From Oscillospiraceae bacterium (GTDB lineage Bacteria; Bacillota; Clostridia; Saccharofermentanales; Saccharofermentanaceae): a stretch of 35,573 nt of DNA. Each line of letters opens with the position of its first letter. The stretch's first letter is position 1. The translations under genes were made by a program, and so were the position numbers. The notes under the pieces are model-generated. The model worked only from the letters and a program-made list of their open reading frames with translations, was not told the origin of the DNA and did no database searches. Of this stretch, positions 1 through 8,031 are shown piece by piece. The stretch is from the NCBI GenBank assembly GCA_900176545.1, contig FWXP01000013.1, positions 1 to 35,573 of the forward strand, in the 5' to 3' direction.

Positions 1-37
1 ACAGGAGACTAACTATTAAAAGTCAATAAGAAAAATG

Positions 38-105
38 TAGCGTAAACGCTAGTTGCATTGAACCTTGATAATTGCATAACGAATCAAGCACCCACGAGGT
101 GCTTG
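38..105. other. Two hairpins on the 3' side of the IS110 transposase
   Basis: Two perfect stems lie in the non-coding stretch downstream of the transposase stop: 6 bp TAGCGT/ACGCTA (38-43/46-51) and 8 bp CAAGCACC/GGTGCTTG (85-92/98-105, 5-nt loop). They could terminate transposase transcription or be part of the element's structured end. In the IS1111 subgroup of IS110 the guide (bridge) RNA is encoded on this side. Function is inferred only from structure. Confidence 0.4.
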
Positions 106-135
106 GGAAAACAAGTGGTATGGATCAGATGTGGT

Positions 136-1308
136 TTATGCTTGCGGAACGAACTCCTTGTTTGTTTTTACGAGATGGAACATAACCCTTGTTAACTTCT
201 TGGCTGCATGCGATACGGCAACATTATACGGTTTGCCTTCTGCTCGTTTCTTAGCTAGATAGGATCTGAATGTTGGATCCCAATGACATACATACTTTGT
301 TGCATTGAAGATAGCATAGCGAAGATATTTAGAACCGCGTTTAACCATCTTTGAATGCGTTGACGTCAGTTGTCCTGACTGGTATACAGACGGTTCCAAT
401 CCGGCGAATGCGAGGACTTGTTCCGCGCGTTCAAAATCTTGAAAGTTATTTGTCTCAGCAAGGATTACAGCAGCCATTCGATTGGCAATACCAGGAATGG
501 AAGTGATTGGGCTATCAATTTCATCCATGAGATTATTAATCTGCTCCTCAACAGCCTCGATCTGTTGCTGGTAGATCTGAATAAGCTCGATGGTCTGCTG
601 AAGTTCTAATTCCTTGACGACACTCTTGATGCCAATGGATGCTCTGGCAGCATCTCTTATCTCAATAGCTTTATCGCGACTATAGTGTCCCTTTGAAGCT
701 GAAGATAGCAATGCTGTAAGGTGAGTAAGGTTACACTTAGCAATCTTATCTGCTGAGGGTAATTCAGAAAGCAGGGCATACACAGAAGCTACGTGCAATG
801 CAGAAACAACAGTTTTCAGCTCAGGAAATAATATCTGACAGAGTCTGACGAGCGTTACCTTGTGACGGCTACAGTCAGAAACCAGGGCTGAACGATAACG
901 AGTTAGTGATTTCAATTCCGCAAGATGGTAAGATTGTTGCGAGTAGGACTTGAGATCTTCAGTTCTCAGCATAGTCGCAATGGTATGCGCATCGACGTGA
1001 TCCGTTTTCGTCTTTCTAAGGCTTAGACCTTTTCTGAAAAGATTAGTATGTAACGGATTGAACAACACGGGGGCGAAACCGATACTGTTCAAGAAAGCCA
1101 GAAGATTATCGCTGTAGTGACCGGTAGATTCCAGCCCTACTTTTATTTTCTTGGGATTTCTGGAACAAGATAGAAGAACTTTCTTAAGGGTCTTAAATCC
1201 GTCACGGTTGTTCTTGAAAGTAAAAACCTCAACGATACAATTACCGTCAGAATCAAGGACAACACAATCGTGTTTATCCATTGCCACATCAATTCCTGCG
1301 TAAAACAT
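136..1308 (-). CDS. IS110-family DEDD transposase/recombinase
   Basis: Recombinase of the IS110 family, which moves DNA using a RuvC-like DEDD domain plus a C-terminal serine-bearing Transposase_20 domain and, in studied members, a bridge RNA. The 390-residue product shows the N-terminal acidic set D7 (GIDVA), E60 (LESTGHY), D103 and D106 (KTDHVDAH), spaced almost as in IS621. The Transposase_20 region starts near ITSIPGI and has Ser311 in the SGQLTSTHS motif followed by KRGSKYLR. I chose the ATG at 1308 rather than the longer frame to 1395. GGAGG lies 8 nt upstream, and MFYAGID is where family members begin. All expected catalytic residues are present, so the enzyme looks intact. Confidence 0.92.
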   Translation of the reverse strand: MFYAGIDVAMDKHDCVVLDSDGNCIVEVFTFKNNRDGFKTLKKVLLSCSRNPKKIKVGLESTGHYSDNLLAFLNSIGFAPVLFNPLHTNLFRKGLSLRKTKTDHVDAHTIATMLRTEDLKSYSQQSYHLAELKSLTRYRSALVSDCSRHKVTLVRLCQILFPELKTVVSALHVASVYALLSELPSADKIAKCNLTHLTALLSSASKGHYSRDKAIEIRDAARASIGIKSVVKELELQQTIELIQIYQQQIEAVEEQINNLMDEIDSPITSIPGIANRMAAVILAETNNFQDFERAEQVLAFAGLEPSVYQSGQLTSTHSKMVKRGSKYLRYAIFNATKYVCHWDPTFRSYLAKKRAEGKPYNVAVSHAAKKLTRVMFHLVKTNKEFVPQA

Positions 1309-1387
1309 AGCAGAACCTCCAAATGAATATTTGACACTGCTTTCATCCACAGACTTGTTTGTTCCTACGTAACCTCGTGCTAAATGA

Positions 1388-1490
1388 AACGTCATGCGTT
1401 ATCTAACTAATTACCGCTTAAACAAACGGCTGTGGTTATAGCCTCCTGTAAAACGTCAAAGCGTTAGGGATAGAATACTAATCCACAGCG
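1388..1490 (-). ncRNA. Candidate IS110 bridge RNA region (structured 5' flank)
   Basis: Upstream of the transposase is a non-coding stretch with nested inverted repeats. A 7-bp stem GCTGTGG (1429-1435) / CCACAGC (1483-1489) encloses a smaller AACG...CGTT hairpin (1452-1465). A near copy of that hairpin, AACGTCATGCGTTA, lies at 1388-1401. An alternative GGCT/AGCC hairpin (1428-1431/1440-1443) competes with the long stem. In IS110-group elements the bridge RNA comes from this side of the transposase and folds into a stem plus two internal-loop hairpins. The assignment is inference from position and folding; no target or donor guide loops were identified. Confidence 0.35.
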
Positions 1491-1561
1491 TCTGTTAGAG
1501 ATTATAAGACCTTGATGAGGGTCTATAAAAACTACAAATCTGATAATACGAGGGATATTTA

Positions 1562-2407
1562 ATGAAGAATATTAAATTACTGACTATCCTTATGGCAGCT
1601 TCTATGCTCGCATCTTGCGCTAAGTCCTCTGATACGACAAAGAAGACTAAGGCTGAAAGGGAGACAACAACTACGACCACTACTGCTGAGGAGACTACAT
1701 CCTCTGAGACGACGGAGGCTACTACGACAACAGCAGCAACGACGACAGCTACAACAAATGTTATTTCTACCTGGGAAGGAACCCATGTTGACGGCTTCGA
1801 AGGTGAATGGCACAGGACTAATACGCATTCTTCCATAAACGGAACTATTACTATCGATGAGGTAAATGAGGATAATCTGCATTTCGTAGGAGAGTTTCAG
1901 TTTTTCTATCACTCGGGTGATGCTGAAGGTGAGGCTTACTTTATCTCGGAAAATGAAGCTGTATATGAGGATGAGAGAGGAACTATCACGTTCACTCTCG
2001 AGGATGGTGAGCTTAGCCTGGTATCCGAAGGCAATCCCGGATATATGGGTAACAGGGTAACGACAGACGGAACGTATGTTATAGGCGAGCCCGCTTATAC
2101 TAATCGAAATGTCATCGCAGAGACATTTCCTAACGGTGAGAATGAGGAGATAAGCGAAATGCTCGGCGAGATATCCGACGAGGTCTTCCTTACTCCTACT
2201 TATATAGGTATTGTTACGGAAGAGGATGTTACCTTGAGTGACGGAACTTCCGCACGTCATATCGAATGCTATGTTCCTACGGATACGGCAGGTTATGACA
2301 TCATCATCACAGAAGACGGCATGATCTACTTCCTGTCTTATGGCAGTGCATTCGTAACGAACGACACTGATTATACTTCCAGAGAGCTTCCTGCATACAC
2401 AGCATAA
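1562..2407 (+). CDS. Secreted lipoprotein with Thr-rich linker, unknown function
   Basis: 281-residue predicted lipoprotein. A lipid-modified signal peptide ends in the lipobox LASC (Cys at about residue 19), followed by a linker of about 40 residues made almost only of Thr, Glu, Ala and Ser. The rest (about 65-281) is an acidic, beta-rich globular region that I do not recognise. The start follows an AGGGAT-type ribosome site. It is the first of three consecutive lipoprotein genes (next starts 15 nt after this stop) sharing a near-identical 5' end, so it was probably born by duplication. The protein should sit on the outer face of the membrane. The IS110 element lies immediately upstream and may have replaced its original promoter. 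Confidence 0.8.
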   Translation: MKNIKLLTILMAASMLASCAKSSDTTKKTKAERETTTTTTTAEETTSSETTEATTTTAATTTATTNVISTWEGTHVDGFEGEWHRTNTHSSINGTITIDEVNEDNLHFVGEFQFFYHSGDAEGEAYFISENEAVYEDERGTITFTLEDGELSLVSEGNPGYMGNRVTTDGTYVIGEPAYTNRNVIAETFPNGENEEISEMLGEISDEVFLTPTYIGIVTEEDVTLSDGTSARHIECYVPTDTAGYDIIITEDGMIYFLSYGSAFVTNDTDYTSRELPAYTA

Positions 2408-2421
2408 ATAGGAGGGGTGTT

Positions 2422-3534
2422 ATGAAGAAGACAAAGATATTAGCTATCCTTATGGCAGCGACTATGCTCGCATCCTGCGGCAAGGCTCCCGTAGAGGAGA
2501 CGACGGAAGAGACAACAACTACTGAAGAAACGACTACTGCCTCTGAGACGACAGAAGCAGCAACGCCTACACCCAGGCCGACGATGACACCTACTCCGAG
2601 ACCGACTGCGACTCCTACGCCGACACCCGATCCCACAGGCGATCCTATCACTTCAGAGAATGATCAGTATCCGATAATAATGGGATTTGTCGATGAACTG
2701 GAGGCATCAGCGCCGGGAGAGTATAGATATATCATCTTTTCCAGGAGCAGCGACAATGATGATTATTGGGTCTTGGCAGTATTTGGCGACAACACTTCTG
2801 AAGCTTATATTGTTGTTGACGGAGAAATGGTTGAAACAGCTATGCCGGCTAATTATCACTATTCAGCTGATGAGGCACTCACATATGATGAGTTAAAGAG
2901 TTTTCCTTGTCTGATTTCTGAGTCCTATCGGCCGAGCACAGATGCAGAATATCCTGACAGCCTTGCTGATGGTACATATGTTGGAAGTATCATTGCGATG
3001 TCAGAGGACGGAACAAGATTGTATATGTATGTAAGCGAGGTTGTAGCATTTGACAGATCCTTTGCCGAATCGCTACAGGTAGGTGATAGTATCGGATGTT
3101 CGGTGAATGGTCAAGAACTGACTGTTACCGATATCGGGACTGAGACAGATGAGAATGGAGAGGAACAGTTATTGTATGTCAGTTTGTCCAATTCCTGTCA
3201 TCTTAATCCCTACCCTGGAATAGGGGATGATGATACCTTCGTATTGTGGCAGGACTCGTGCCCTTACTTTGAAGAAAGATATGTCGTTGAATTACCTGTA
3301 TCTCCTTCATGCGAGGTAACGGATACTTTTGATGTCTTAGTCGAGCTCCCTGAATACGCAGATCAGGTCCCGACCGGTAATCCTCTTCTGGATTCATATT
3401 GGTGGTATATACAATCCGGTGAAGCGTACACCTCCGCCCTTTATTCCAACGGATGGTATCAGTGCAATGGATTACTGTTCCCCGTTGAAGTCAGGAATGG
3501 CGAGATCGTAAGAGTTAATATCGAATGGAGATGA
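2422..3534 (+). CDS. Secreted lipoprotein with Thr-Glu and Pro-Thr linker, unknown function
   Basis: 370-residue predicted lipoprotein with the same signal sequence type as the preceding gene (MAATMLASCGK, lipobox Cys at about residue 19). The linker has two parts: an acidic Thr/Glu stretch (about 25-47) and a Pro-Thr-Arg repeat (about 48-75, TPTPRPT pattern), typical of an extended, possibly glycosylated wall-spanning spacer. The body (about 78-370) is acidic and rich in Tyr and Asp with no family I recognise. A strong AGGAGGGG ribosome site precedes the ATG. The stop is only 4 nt from the next start, indicating co-transcription and likely translational coupling. Confidence 0.8.
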   Translation: MKKTKILAILMAATMLASCGKAPVEETTEETTTTEETTTASETTEAATPTPRPTMTPTPRPTATPTPTPDPTGDPITSENDQYPIIMGFVDELEASAPGEYRYIIFSRSSDNDDYWVLAVFGDNTSEAYIVVDGEMVETAMPANYHYSADEALTYDELKSFPCLISESYRPSTDAEYPDSLADGTYVGSIIAMSEDGTRLYMYVSEVVAFDRSFAESLQVGDSIGCSVNGQELTVTDIGTETDENGEEQLLYVSLSNSCHLNPYPGIGDDDTFVLWQDSCPYFEERYVVELPVSPSCEVTDTFDVLVELPEYADQVPTGNPLLDSYWWYIQSGEAYTSALYSNGWYQCNGLLFPVEVRNGEIVRVNIEWR

Positions 3535-3538
3535 TCTG

Positions 3539-5521
3539 ATGAAGAATAAAAAAGTATTAGCGATCCTCATGGCAGCAACTATGCTCGCATCCTGCGGCAA
3601 GACGCCTGTAGAGGAGAGTTCCTCATCCGCTTCCGATACGACAACGTCAAGTGAACCTTCAGTATCGATAATGGATGTTGGAGAAGGAACATATACGGAT
3701 CTTGAAGTAGGTTCGGTGTTCTCCTTCGGAACATATAACGGTCAGGCTATCAACTGGATTGTCGTGTCCAAGGAATTCAATTCCTGTGAGATACTGGCGC
3801 TTGACTGCATAGATGTCCTCCCGTTTGCCGAAGAAGAATGCAGATCCTGGAGAGAGTCGGATCTGAGGGACTGGCTCGTGAATGATCTCTATGTCAACGC
3901 ATTCTCTTCCGAAGAGAGGATGAGAATAGACATTCCTGATATAGAGACAATCCCTGAACTTCATGAAGATGATGTAATATATCTTCCGAGTATCGACGAT
4001 CTTAGCAGGTATTCCGATCTGTTAGAGGAGTATCCTGCCTCGGAGGACTGGTGGCTCAGATCGGGCGTAGCATATCTTCGTGATCTCGGAGATATCTGCA
4101 CCGCGGAAGGTGAAGCACTGGAGAATGAGACTGACGTTACTGAAACTCACGGAGTGAGACCTGCAATGCATTTCTATGCAGGTGACGATCAGGGAAATCT
4201 GGAACATAACGGCGAGAGATATTTTGAGAATTACCGGTTATGGCCTTCAGATGATATCGCAAATATACCGGCAGGTGCGCTCCTCAGATTCGGTACCTAT
4301 AATGGTGAACCCGTCGACTGGATCGTATTGTCAAAGGACGGGATCTATATTGAGATCGTCACAATGGATGTGATCGCTGAACTTCCTCTGGACGAAGACG
4401 GTGAATACGGTTCGTGGGATGATGCGACTCTTAACAGCTGGCTCAATTCCGACTTCTATGAAGATGCATTCGATGAGGATGAGAAGGCAAGGATAGAGGC
4501 AGCACATTACTATGCTACCGAGGAGGAAGCTAATGTATATCTTCTGTCAGAAGAAGACCTTGCTTCCAATTCATACATGCTCGCGAATAACCCTGCTTCG
4601 GGAGAATTCTGGCTCATGTCAGATACTGACGGAGTCGACGGTACTTCCGATGTATCTTCAGAGGGCGGAACCCTTCTTCCTGACGGAAGGGCAGTCGATG
4701 AGACCTGCGGAGTACGTCCCGTTATGAAGGTATACTGCGGTGCTGATCGCGTTATGCTGGGAGAGATCACGCCTACCCCTGTTCCCACAGAGGCTCCCAC
4801 ACCGACTCCTACCACGGCGCCTACGCCTACACCTGTGCCGGTGGTATTCGAGAATGAGTACGTGACAGATCTTTATGCGGACTATGAGTATATGGCTTCC
4901 GACAGACCATACCATGTTCCTCATATAAATATAGACAGTGAAGATGCAGCTTCTATCAATGCCGAGATACTTGAGATCATGCAGCGGCCGATCAGCGGAT
5001 ATGAGACCAACGGATACCCTCATATGTATTGTTCGACGTATTCAATGTTCCTCACGGATAACGGACTTCTCACCATCGTCTTCCGACTTTGCGGTGAATG
5101 GGATGATGACGATTATTATGTATGGACCATCGATGTGAATACAGGAGCTCGCCTGAGCAACAGCGAGATCGCATCGGCAGCCGGAGTAACTGACATAAGG
5201 GCTGCGGCCGTTACCGCATTAAGTGAATTCTGTAACCGCAGATATAATTATGCCGACAATCCCGAATTTATACCTGTATTTATAAACGGCGAGCTCAATT
5301 CCGAGAGCCCTCGCTATGAGTCTATGTCTGATCCCGAGTATTACGCCTACGATGAGATGCAGGCATCTTTCTCGGAAGAGAGACTTAATGCCGATATGTG
5401 CATCGGCCTGGACTCGGATTCACATCTGATCTTTATATCGCGAGTGTATTCCGAGGCCGGATCATCTTCGTACAACTATTGCTACGCAAGTGACGGACAG
5501 CAGATCTCTCCGTCGTTCTGA
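3539..5521 (+). CDS. Lipoprotein with two DUF6273 domains and a C-terminal DUF3298/RsiV-like domain
   Basis: 660-residue surface lipoprotein (lipobox LASC, Cys about 19). Two tandem copies of a DUF6273-type domain are visible, about residues 55-215 and 240-405. Each opens with a FGTYNG...DWIV/NWIV motif, has a SW..S.L..WL core, and closes with GVRPAMHF or GVRPVMKVY. A Pro-Thr linker (about 412-438) leads to a C-terminal domain. Its YYVWTIDVNTGARLS segment and INAEI helix resemble DUF3298/RsiV-like extracellular domains (tentative). Function is unknown. DUF6273 is common in secreted Clostridia proteins and has no known enzymatic role. Third gene of the lipoprotein trio, closed by the terminator at 5548. 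Confidence 0.8.
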   Translation: MKNKKVLAILMAATMLASCGKTPVEESSSSASDTTTSSEPSVSIMDVGEGTYTDLEVGSVFSFGTYNGQAINWIVVSKEFNSCEILALDCIDVLPFAEEECRSWRESDLRDWLVNDLYVNAFSSEERMRIDIPDIETIPELHEDDVIYLPSIDDLSRYSDLLEEYPASEDWWLRSGVAYLRDLGDICTAEGEALENETDVTETHGVRPAMHFYAGDDQGNLEHNGERYFENYRLWPSDDIANIPAGALLRFGTYNGEPVDWIVLSKDGIYIEIVTMDVIAELPLDEDGEYGSWDDATLNSWLNSDFYEDAFDEDEKARIEAAHYYATEEEANVYLLSEEDLASNSYMLANNPASGEFWLMSDTDGVDGTSDVSSEGGTLLPDGRAVDETCGVRPVMKVYCGADRVMLGEITPTPVPTEAPTPTPTTAPTPTPVPVVFENEYVTDLYADYEYMASDRPYHVPHINIDSEDAASINAEILEIMQRPISGYETNGYPHMYCSTYSMFLTDNGLLTIVFRLCGEWDDDDYYVWTIDVNTGARLSNSEIASAAGVTDIRAAAVTALSEFCNRRYNYADNPEFIPVFINGELNSESPRYESMSDPEYYAYDEMQASFSEERLNADMCIGLDSDSHLIFISRVYSEAGSSSYNYCYASDGQQISPSF

Positions 5522-5547
5522 TCCTTGATCCTATCAACAGTCGATCG

Positions 5548-5581
5548 CATCCCGGACTCCATGTGAGTTCGGGATGTTTTT
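5548..5581 (+). terminator. Rho-independent terminator of the lipoprotein trio
   Basis: A 12-bp stem (5548-5559 with 5565-5576, one G-U pair) with a 5-nt loop is followed by TTTTT. It lies 27 nt after the third lipoprotein stop. Confidence 0.9.
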
Positions 5582-5669
5582 ATCTTATAATGTTCCTTGA
5601 TAAGAGAGCAAAAATAGTCGAGAGGCTTGCTGCCCTTATAGAGTATCCTTGACTTAAAGGAGTAAAGGC

Positions 5670-6539
5670 ATGGACGAACAAAGAGCGGCGGTGCGCCGTA
5701 TGCAGGACTATATAGCCGGGCATATCACCGAGGAGATAGATATGGCTGATCTGTCAGAGGCAGCCTGTTTCTCGCCCTGGTATGCCAGGAAGATATTCCT
5801 GAAGCATACGGGACTGACTCCGGCAGTTTATATCAGGCGCCTTAAGCTGTCTAAGTCTGCGCTTCGCCTTCGCGATGAGTCCTGCACCATACTGGAAGTG
5901 GCGACGGATATGGGCTTTGGCAGCGTAGACGGATATCAGCGTGCATTTCGCCGCGAATTCGGATGCAACCCCAAGGAGTACTCGCAAAGTCACGTTCCTG
6001 TCTGGCTCTTTACACCTACTCTTATAAAAGATACTTCAGGGAGGACTTCTATGAGCGATACTCGAAATGTTTTTATCCAGGTCGTCTCCAAGCCCGCGCG
6101 CCGCGTTATCGTAAAGCGTGGCATAAAGGCTGACGAATACATGAGTTACTGCAGGGAAGTGGGATGCGATGTGTGGGGACTTCTGCTGTCCATTAAATCC
6201 ATAAGCGGCGAGCCCGTATGTCTGTGGCTGCCGGAGCATCTGCGCTGCCCCTCGTCCAATATCTACGTGCAGGGAGTCGAGGTGGAATCCTCGTATGACG
6301 GCGTGATCCCCGAGGGCTTTGACATTATCGATCTGCCGGCATCTACATACCTCCTGTTCAGGGGAGAGCCTTTCCCGGAATCCGAGTATGAGTCGGCCAT
6401 CGCCGAGATCTGGGAGGCTGAGAAGAAATACGATCCCTCATTCATCGGCTACGCATGGGACGACACGAATCCCAGGATCCAGCTGGAACCCATAGGCGAG
6501 CGAGGCTACATCGAGCTGGTGCCCGTTAAGAAGATCTGA
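5670..6539 (+). CDS. AraC-family regulator with C-terminal GyrI-like effector domain
   Basis: 289-residue transcription factor. Residues about 5-105 form a double helix-turn-helix AraC DNA-binding domain (ADLSEAACFSPWYARKIF, then ILEVATDMGFGSVDGYQRAF and EFGCNPKEY). Residues about 130-289 form a GyrI-like (AraC effector-binding) domain. It ends with IAEIWEAEKKY and LEPIGERGYIELVPVKK, typical of that fold, which binds amphipathic small molecules. The order HTH-first then GyrI is the usual one for the Rob/YtfI-like group. AAAGGAG lies 8 nt before the ATG. The GNAT gene starts 41 nt downstream and could be its partner or target. The ligand is not predictable. Confidence 0.88.
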   Translation: MDEQRAAVRRMQDYIAGHITEEIDMADLSEAACFSPWYARKIFLKHTGLTPAVYIRRLKLSKSALRLRDESCTILEVATDMGFGSVDGYQRAFRREFGCNPKEYSQSHVPVWLFTPTLIKDTSGRTSMSDTRNVFIQVVSKPARRVIVKRGIKADEYMSYCREVGCDVWGLLLSIKSISGEPVCLWLPEHLRCPSSNIYVQGVEVESSYDGVIPEGFDIIDLPASTYLLFRGEPFPESEYESAIAEIWEAEKKYDPSFIGYAWDDTNPRIQLEPIGERGYIELVPVKKI

Positions 6540-6580
6540 TGTGGTATCATCTTATTATTCTGTTATAAGGAGCACACGGT

Positions 6581-7003
6581 ATGGCGATAGATATAGTAAA
6601 GGCAGACGGTTCGTCTGATAAGATCGGAGAGTTCATAGGAGAAGCGTTCGAGACTTATGCCGCTTCGCGTTCGGTGGTATGTGACTATAAGGATTTCTGC
6701 TTCGCGGCTATGTCGGGGTCATCGGTCGTCGGCGTCATCACGGGGCACGCGTACTATAAGGAAGTTCACATAGGTGATCTGATCGTATCACCCGAGTGCC
6801 GAGGACTTGATATCGGAACGGCGCTGGTACGCCAAGTGGAATCAGAGTTCGAAGGTCAGGGTTATGAGAATATAAATCTCACCACATACGGCTTCCAGGC
6901 TCCCGAGTTCTATAAGAAGCTCGGCTACGAGGTGGAGTATACGCGTCCTTCGTCTGACCCCAAGCTGGTCAAGTATTTCCTCATTAAGAGATTGGCGCAG
7001 TAG
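6581..7003 (+). CDS. GNAT-family N-acetyltransferase
   Basis: 140-residue acetyltransferase with the GNAT acetyl-CoA motif A at about residues 70-85 (VSPECRGLDIGTALV, the R-G-x-x-G/A loop) and the C-terminal QAPEFYKKLGYE motif B. The length is normal for a single-domain GNAT. An AAGGAG ribosome site precedes the start. It follows the AraC/GyrI regulator on the same strand, and no terminator is obvious between them. Substrate is unknown; small-molecule or antibiotic acetylation are possible but unsupported. Confidence 0.85.
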   Translation: MAIDIVKADGSSDKIGEFIGEAFETYAASRSVVCDYKDFCFAAMSGSSVVGVITGHAYYKEVHIGDLIVSPECRGLDIGTALVRQVESEFEGQGYENINLTTYGFQAPEFYKKLGYEVEYTRPSSDPKLVKYFLIKRLAQ

Positions 7004-7044
7004 TATAGAGTCGCTTGCATGATAAGTCAAGGAAAAACCTTGAT

Positions 7045-7071
7045 TTGTCGAGAATTGTCGAAATTTGTCGA
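7045..7071 (+). repeat. Three TTGTCGA repeats with exact 10-bp phasing
   Basis: TTGTCGA occurs at 7045-7051, 7055-7061 and 7065-7071, so every copy falls on the same helical face. The group sits about 20-45 bp upstream of the putative promoter of the nuclease-like gene and just after a 6-bp hairpin (TCAAGG/CCTTGA, 7027-7043). This is the layout of a binding site for a multimeric regulator. The regulator is unknown. Confidence 0.55.
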
Positions 7072-7090
7072 CTTTTTTGTCCCAATTTTC

Positions 7091-7121
7091 TTGTATGGTC
7101 CTCTAGAGTATCTGTTATAGA
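7091..7121 (+). promoter_or_regulatory. Putative extended -10 promoter of the nuclease-like gene
   Basis: TTGTAT (7091-7096) and TATAGA (7116-7121) are 19 bp apart. A TGT triplet sits directly before the -10 box, giving an extended -10. The long spacer and upstream phased repeats would fit an activated promoter. Confidence 0.4.
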
Positions 7122-7141
7122 TACGAAAGGGGATCTTCTTT

Positions 7142-7888
7142 ATGGATAAGATCGCGCTGCTGCCGCCTGAAGTCTTGCAGGCGAGACTTGGATTGATCAA
7201 CAAAGAATTGAACAGTATTCCCAGATTGACCATGGGGAAACACAGAGGCGTCTCGATAGTGAGAGAAAACAGATACGAGGATGGAATGAGGATCAAGAGC
7301 GAGTATTCCATCAGTAGTCCGCATGGCAGAGAATTATTGGCGCTTTCCAAGAGACGAAGTGACTTGCTGTCGCTTAAGAAAGTGCTCGATCAATTGGTCG
7401 TGCCATCATCTTCCTTTATAGATCCCGGAATGATCGATACGTATTTTGACAAGTCTTTCTGGGAACATCTAAGATCCGGTGGTGTGGATGGTTATGAAGA
7501 AGGCAGGTATGAGCATAATGGAATGAAACTGAGATCCAGAGGAGAAGTCGTTATTGCGCAAGTGCTTGATTCTCTCGGACTGGAATATAAATATGAGCCT
7601 TCGATCATTATCGGAGACTACAGATATAATCCTGATTTTGCAGTTTATCTTCCAGAGTTTGAGAGGTGCTTCTTCATAGAGTTTCTCGGTATGCTGGATA
7701 AGTACGACTATGCCGCGAAGAATAGCTCTAAGATATATAGTTATATGAGCTCGGGAATGGTCATCAACAGAGATCTGTTATTGTTCTATGGAACTCAAAA
7801 CAGTATGCCTTCAGTTGAGGATATAGTTGAAGATATCGTTGCATTGATAAGTAAATGGTGCAGGATGTATTCAGTTTGTGATACTTAA
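7142..7888 (+). CDS. PD-(D/E)XK nuclease-like protein
   Basis: 248-residue protein whose C-terminal half carries a recognisable PD-(D/E)XK-like core. E135 lies in RSRGEVVIA, followed by the helix-strand LGLEYKYEPS, D165 in YNPDF, and E180 in FIEFLGMLDKYDY. Family proteins of this type often show E-h-L-G in place of the E-x-K signature, as here. The N-terminal half (about 1-100) is mostly helical and is seen in related Clostridia proteins. Expected activity is Mg2+-dependent DNA cleavage, but neither substrate nor partner is evident. The gene stands alone between unrelated neighbours, with phased TTGTCGA repeats upstream and a palindromic array downstream, suggesting an accessory or mobile unit. 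GGGG before the ATG acts as ribosome site. Confidence 0.65.
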   Translation: MDKIALLPPEVLQARLGLINKELNSIPRLTMGKHRGVSIVRENRYEDGMRIKSEYSISSPHGRELLALSKRRSDLLSLKKVLDQLVVPSSSFIDPGMIDTYFDKSFWEHLRSGGVDGYEEGRYEHNGMKLRSRGEVVIAQVLDSLGLEYKYEPSIIIGDYRYNPDFAVYLPEFERCFFIEFLGMLDKYDYAAKNSSKIYSYMSSGMVINRDLLLFYGTQNSMPSVEDIVEDIVALISKWCRMYSVCDT

Positions 7889-7897
7889 GTGGTTGAT

Positions 7898-8019
7898 GTC
7901 TCCGGTGCTGTCTCCATTTTTTGAAATTGGAGACACAGGTGGAGAATAATTTCTATTTTTCTCGGATTTTTTCTCCAGTGGTGTCTCCGTTTTTTGAAAA
8001 GGGAGACACTGTTGGAGAC
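7898..8019. repeat. Duplicated 49-nt palindromic GTCTCC/GGAGAC array
   Basis: Two direct 49-nt units (7898-7946 and 7971-8019, 40 of 49 bases identical) lie between convergent genes. Each unit is a palindrome built of paired hexamers, with two GTCTCC-type copies 12 bp apart, a T6GAAA apical loop, then two GGAGAC-type copies 12 bp apart. Hexamers start at 7898, 7910, 7929, 7941, 7971, 7983, 8002 and 8014. Changes are mostly in loops, so pairing is kept. It may act as a bidirectional terminator, a REP-like element, or a protein-binding or transposon-end structure. Confidence 0.7.
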
Positions 8020-8031
8020 ATGCATGCAGTC

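Larger units (their letters stand above)
1..1500 (-). mobile_element. IS110-family insertion sequence (approximate limits)
   Basis: The element is defined by the DEDD transposase gene on the minus strand. IS110 elements usually lack clear terminal inverted repeats, so exact ends cannot be read here. The left limit may lie outside the window, and the right limit must fall before the ribosome site of the lipoprotein gene at 1562. Non-coding DNA on both sides of the transposase is rich in short hairpins: 38-43/46-51 and 85-92/98-105 on the left, and 1388-1490 on the right. A 7-bp ACAGGAG (1-7) / CTCCTGT (1443-1449) inverted match exists but is short enough to be chance. Confidence 0.75.

Noticed and set aside
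1..1449. Terminal inverted repeats ACAGGAG/CTCCTGT of the IS element
   Set aside because: Only 7 bp and one copy at the very edge of the window. IS110 elements normally lack such ends, so it is mentioned but not claimed.
1577..2260. 227-codon minus-strand frame inside the first lipoprotein gene
   Set aside because: The Cys/Ser/Arg-rich peptide mirrors the Thr-rich linker of the real gene, and the + strand gene has a signal peptide, lipobox and ribosome site.
7898..8019. CRISPR array
   Set aside because: Only two units with palindromic hexamers, no unique spacers of regular length, and no cas genes.
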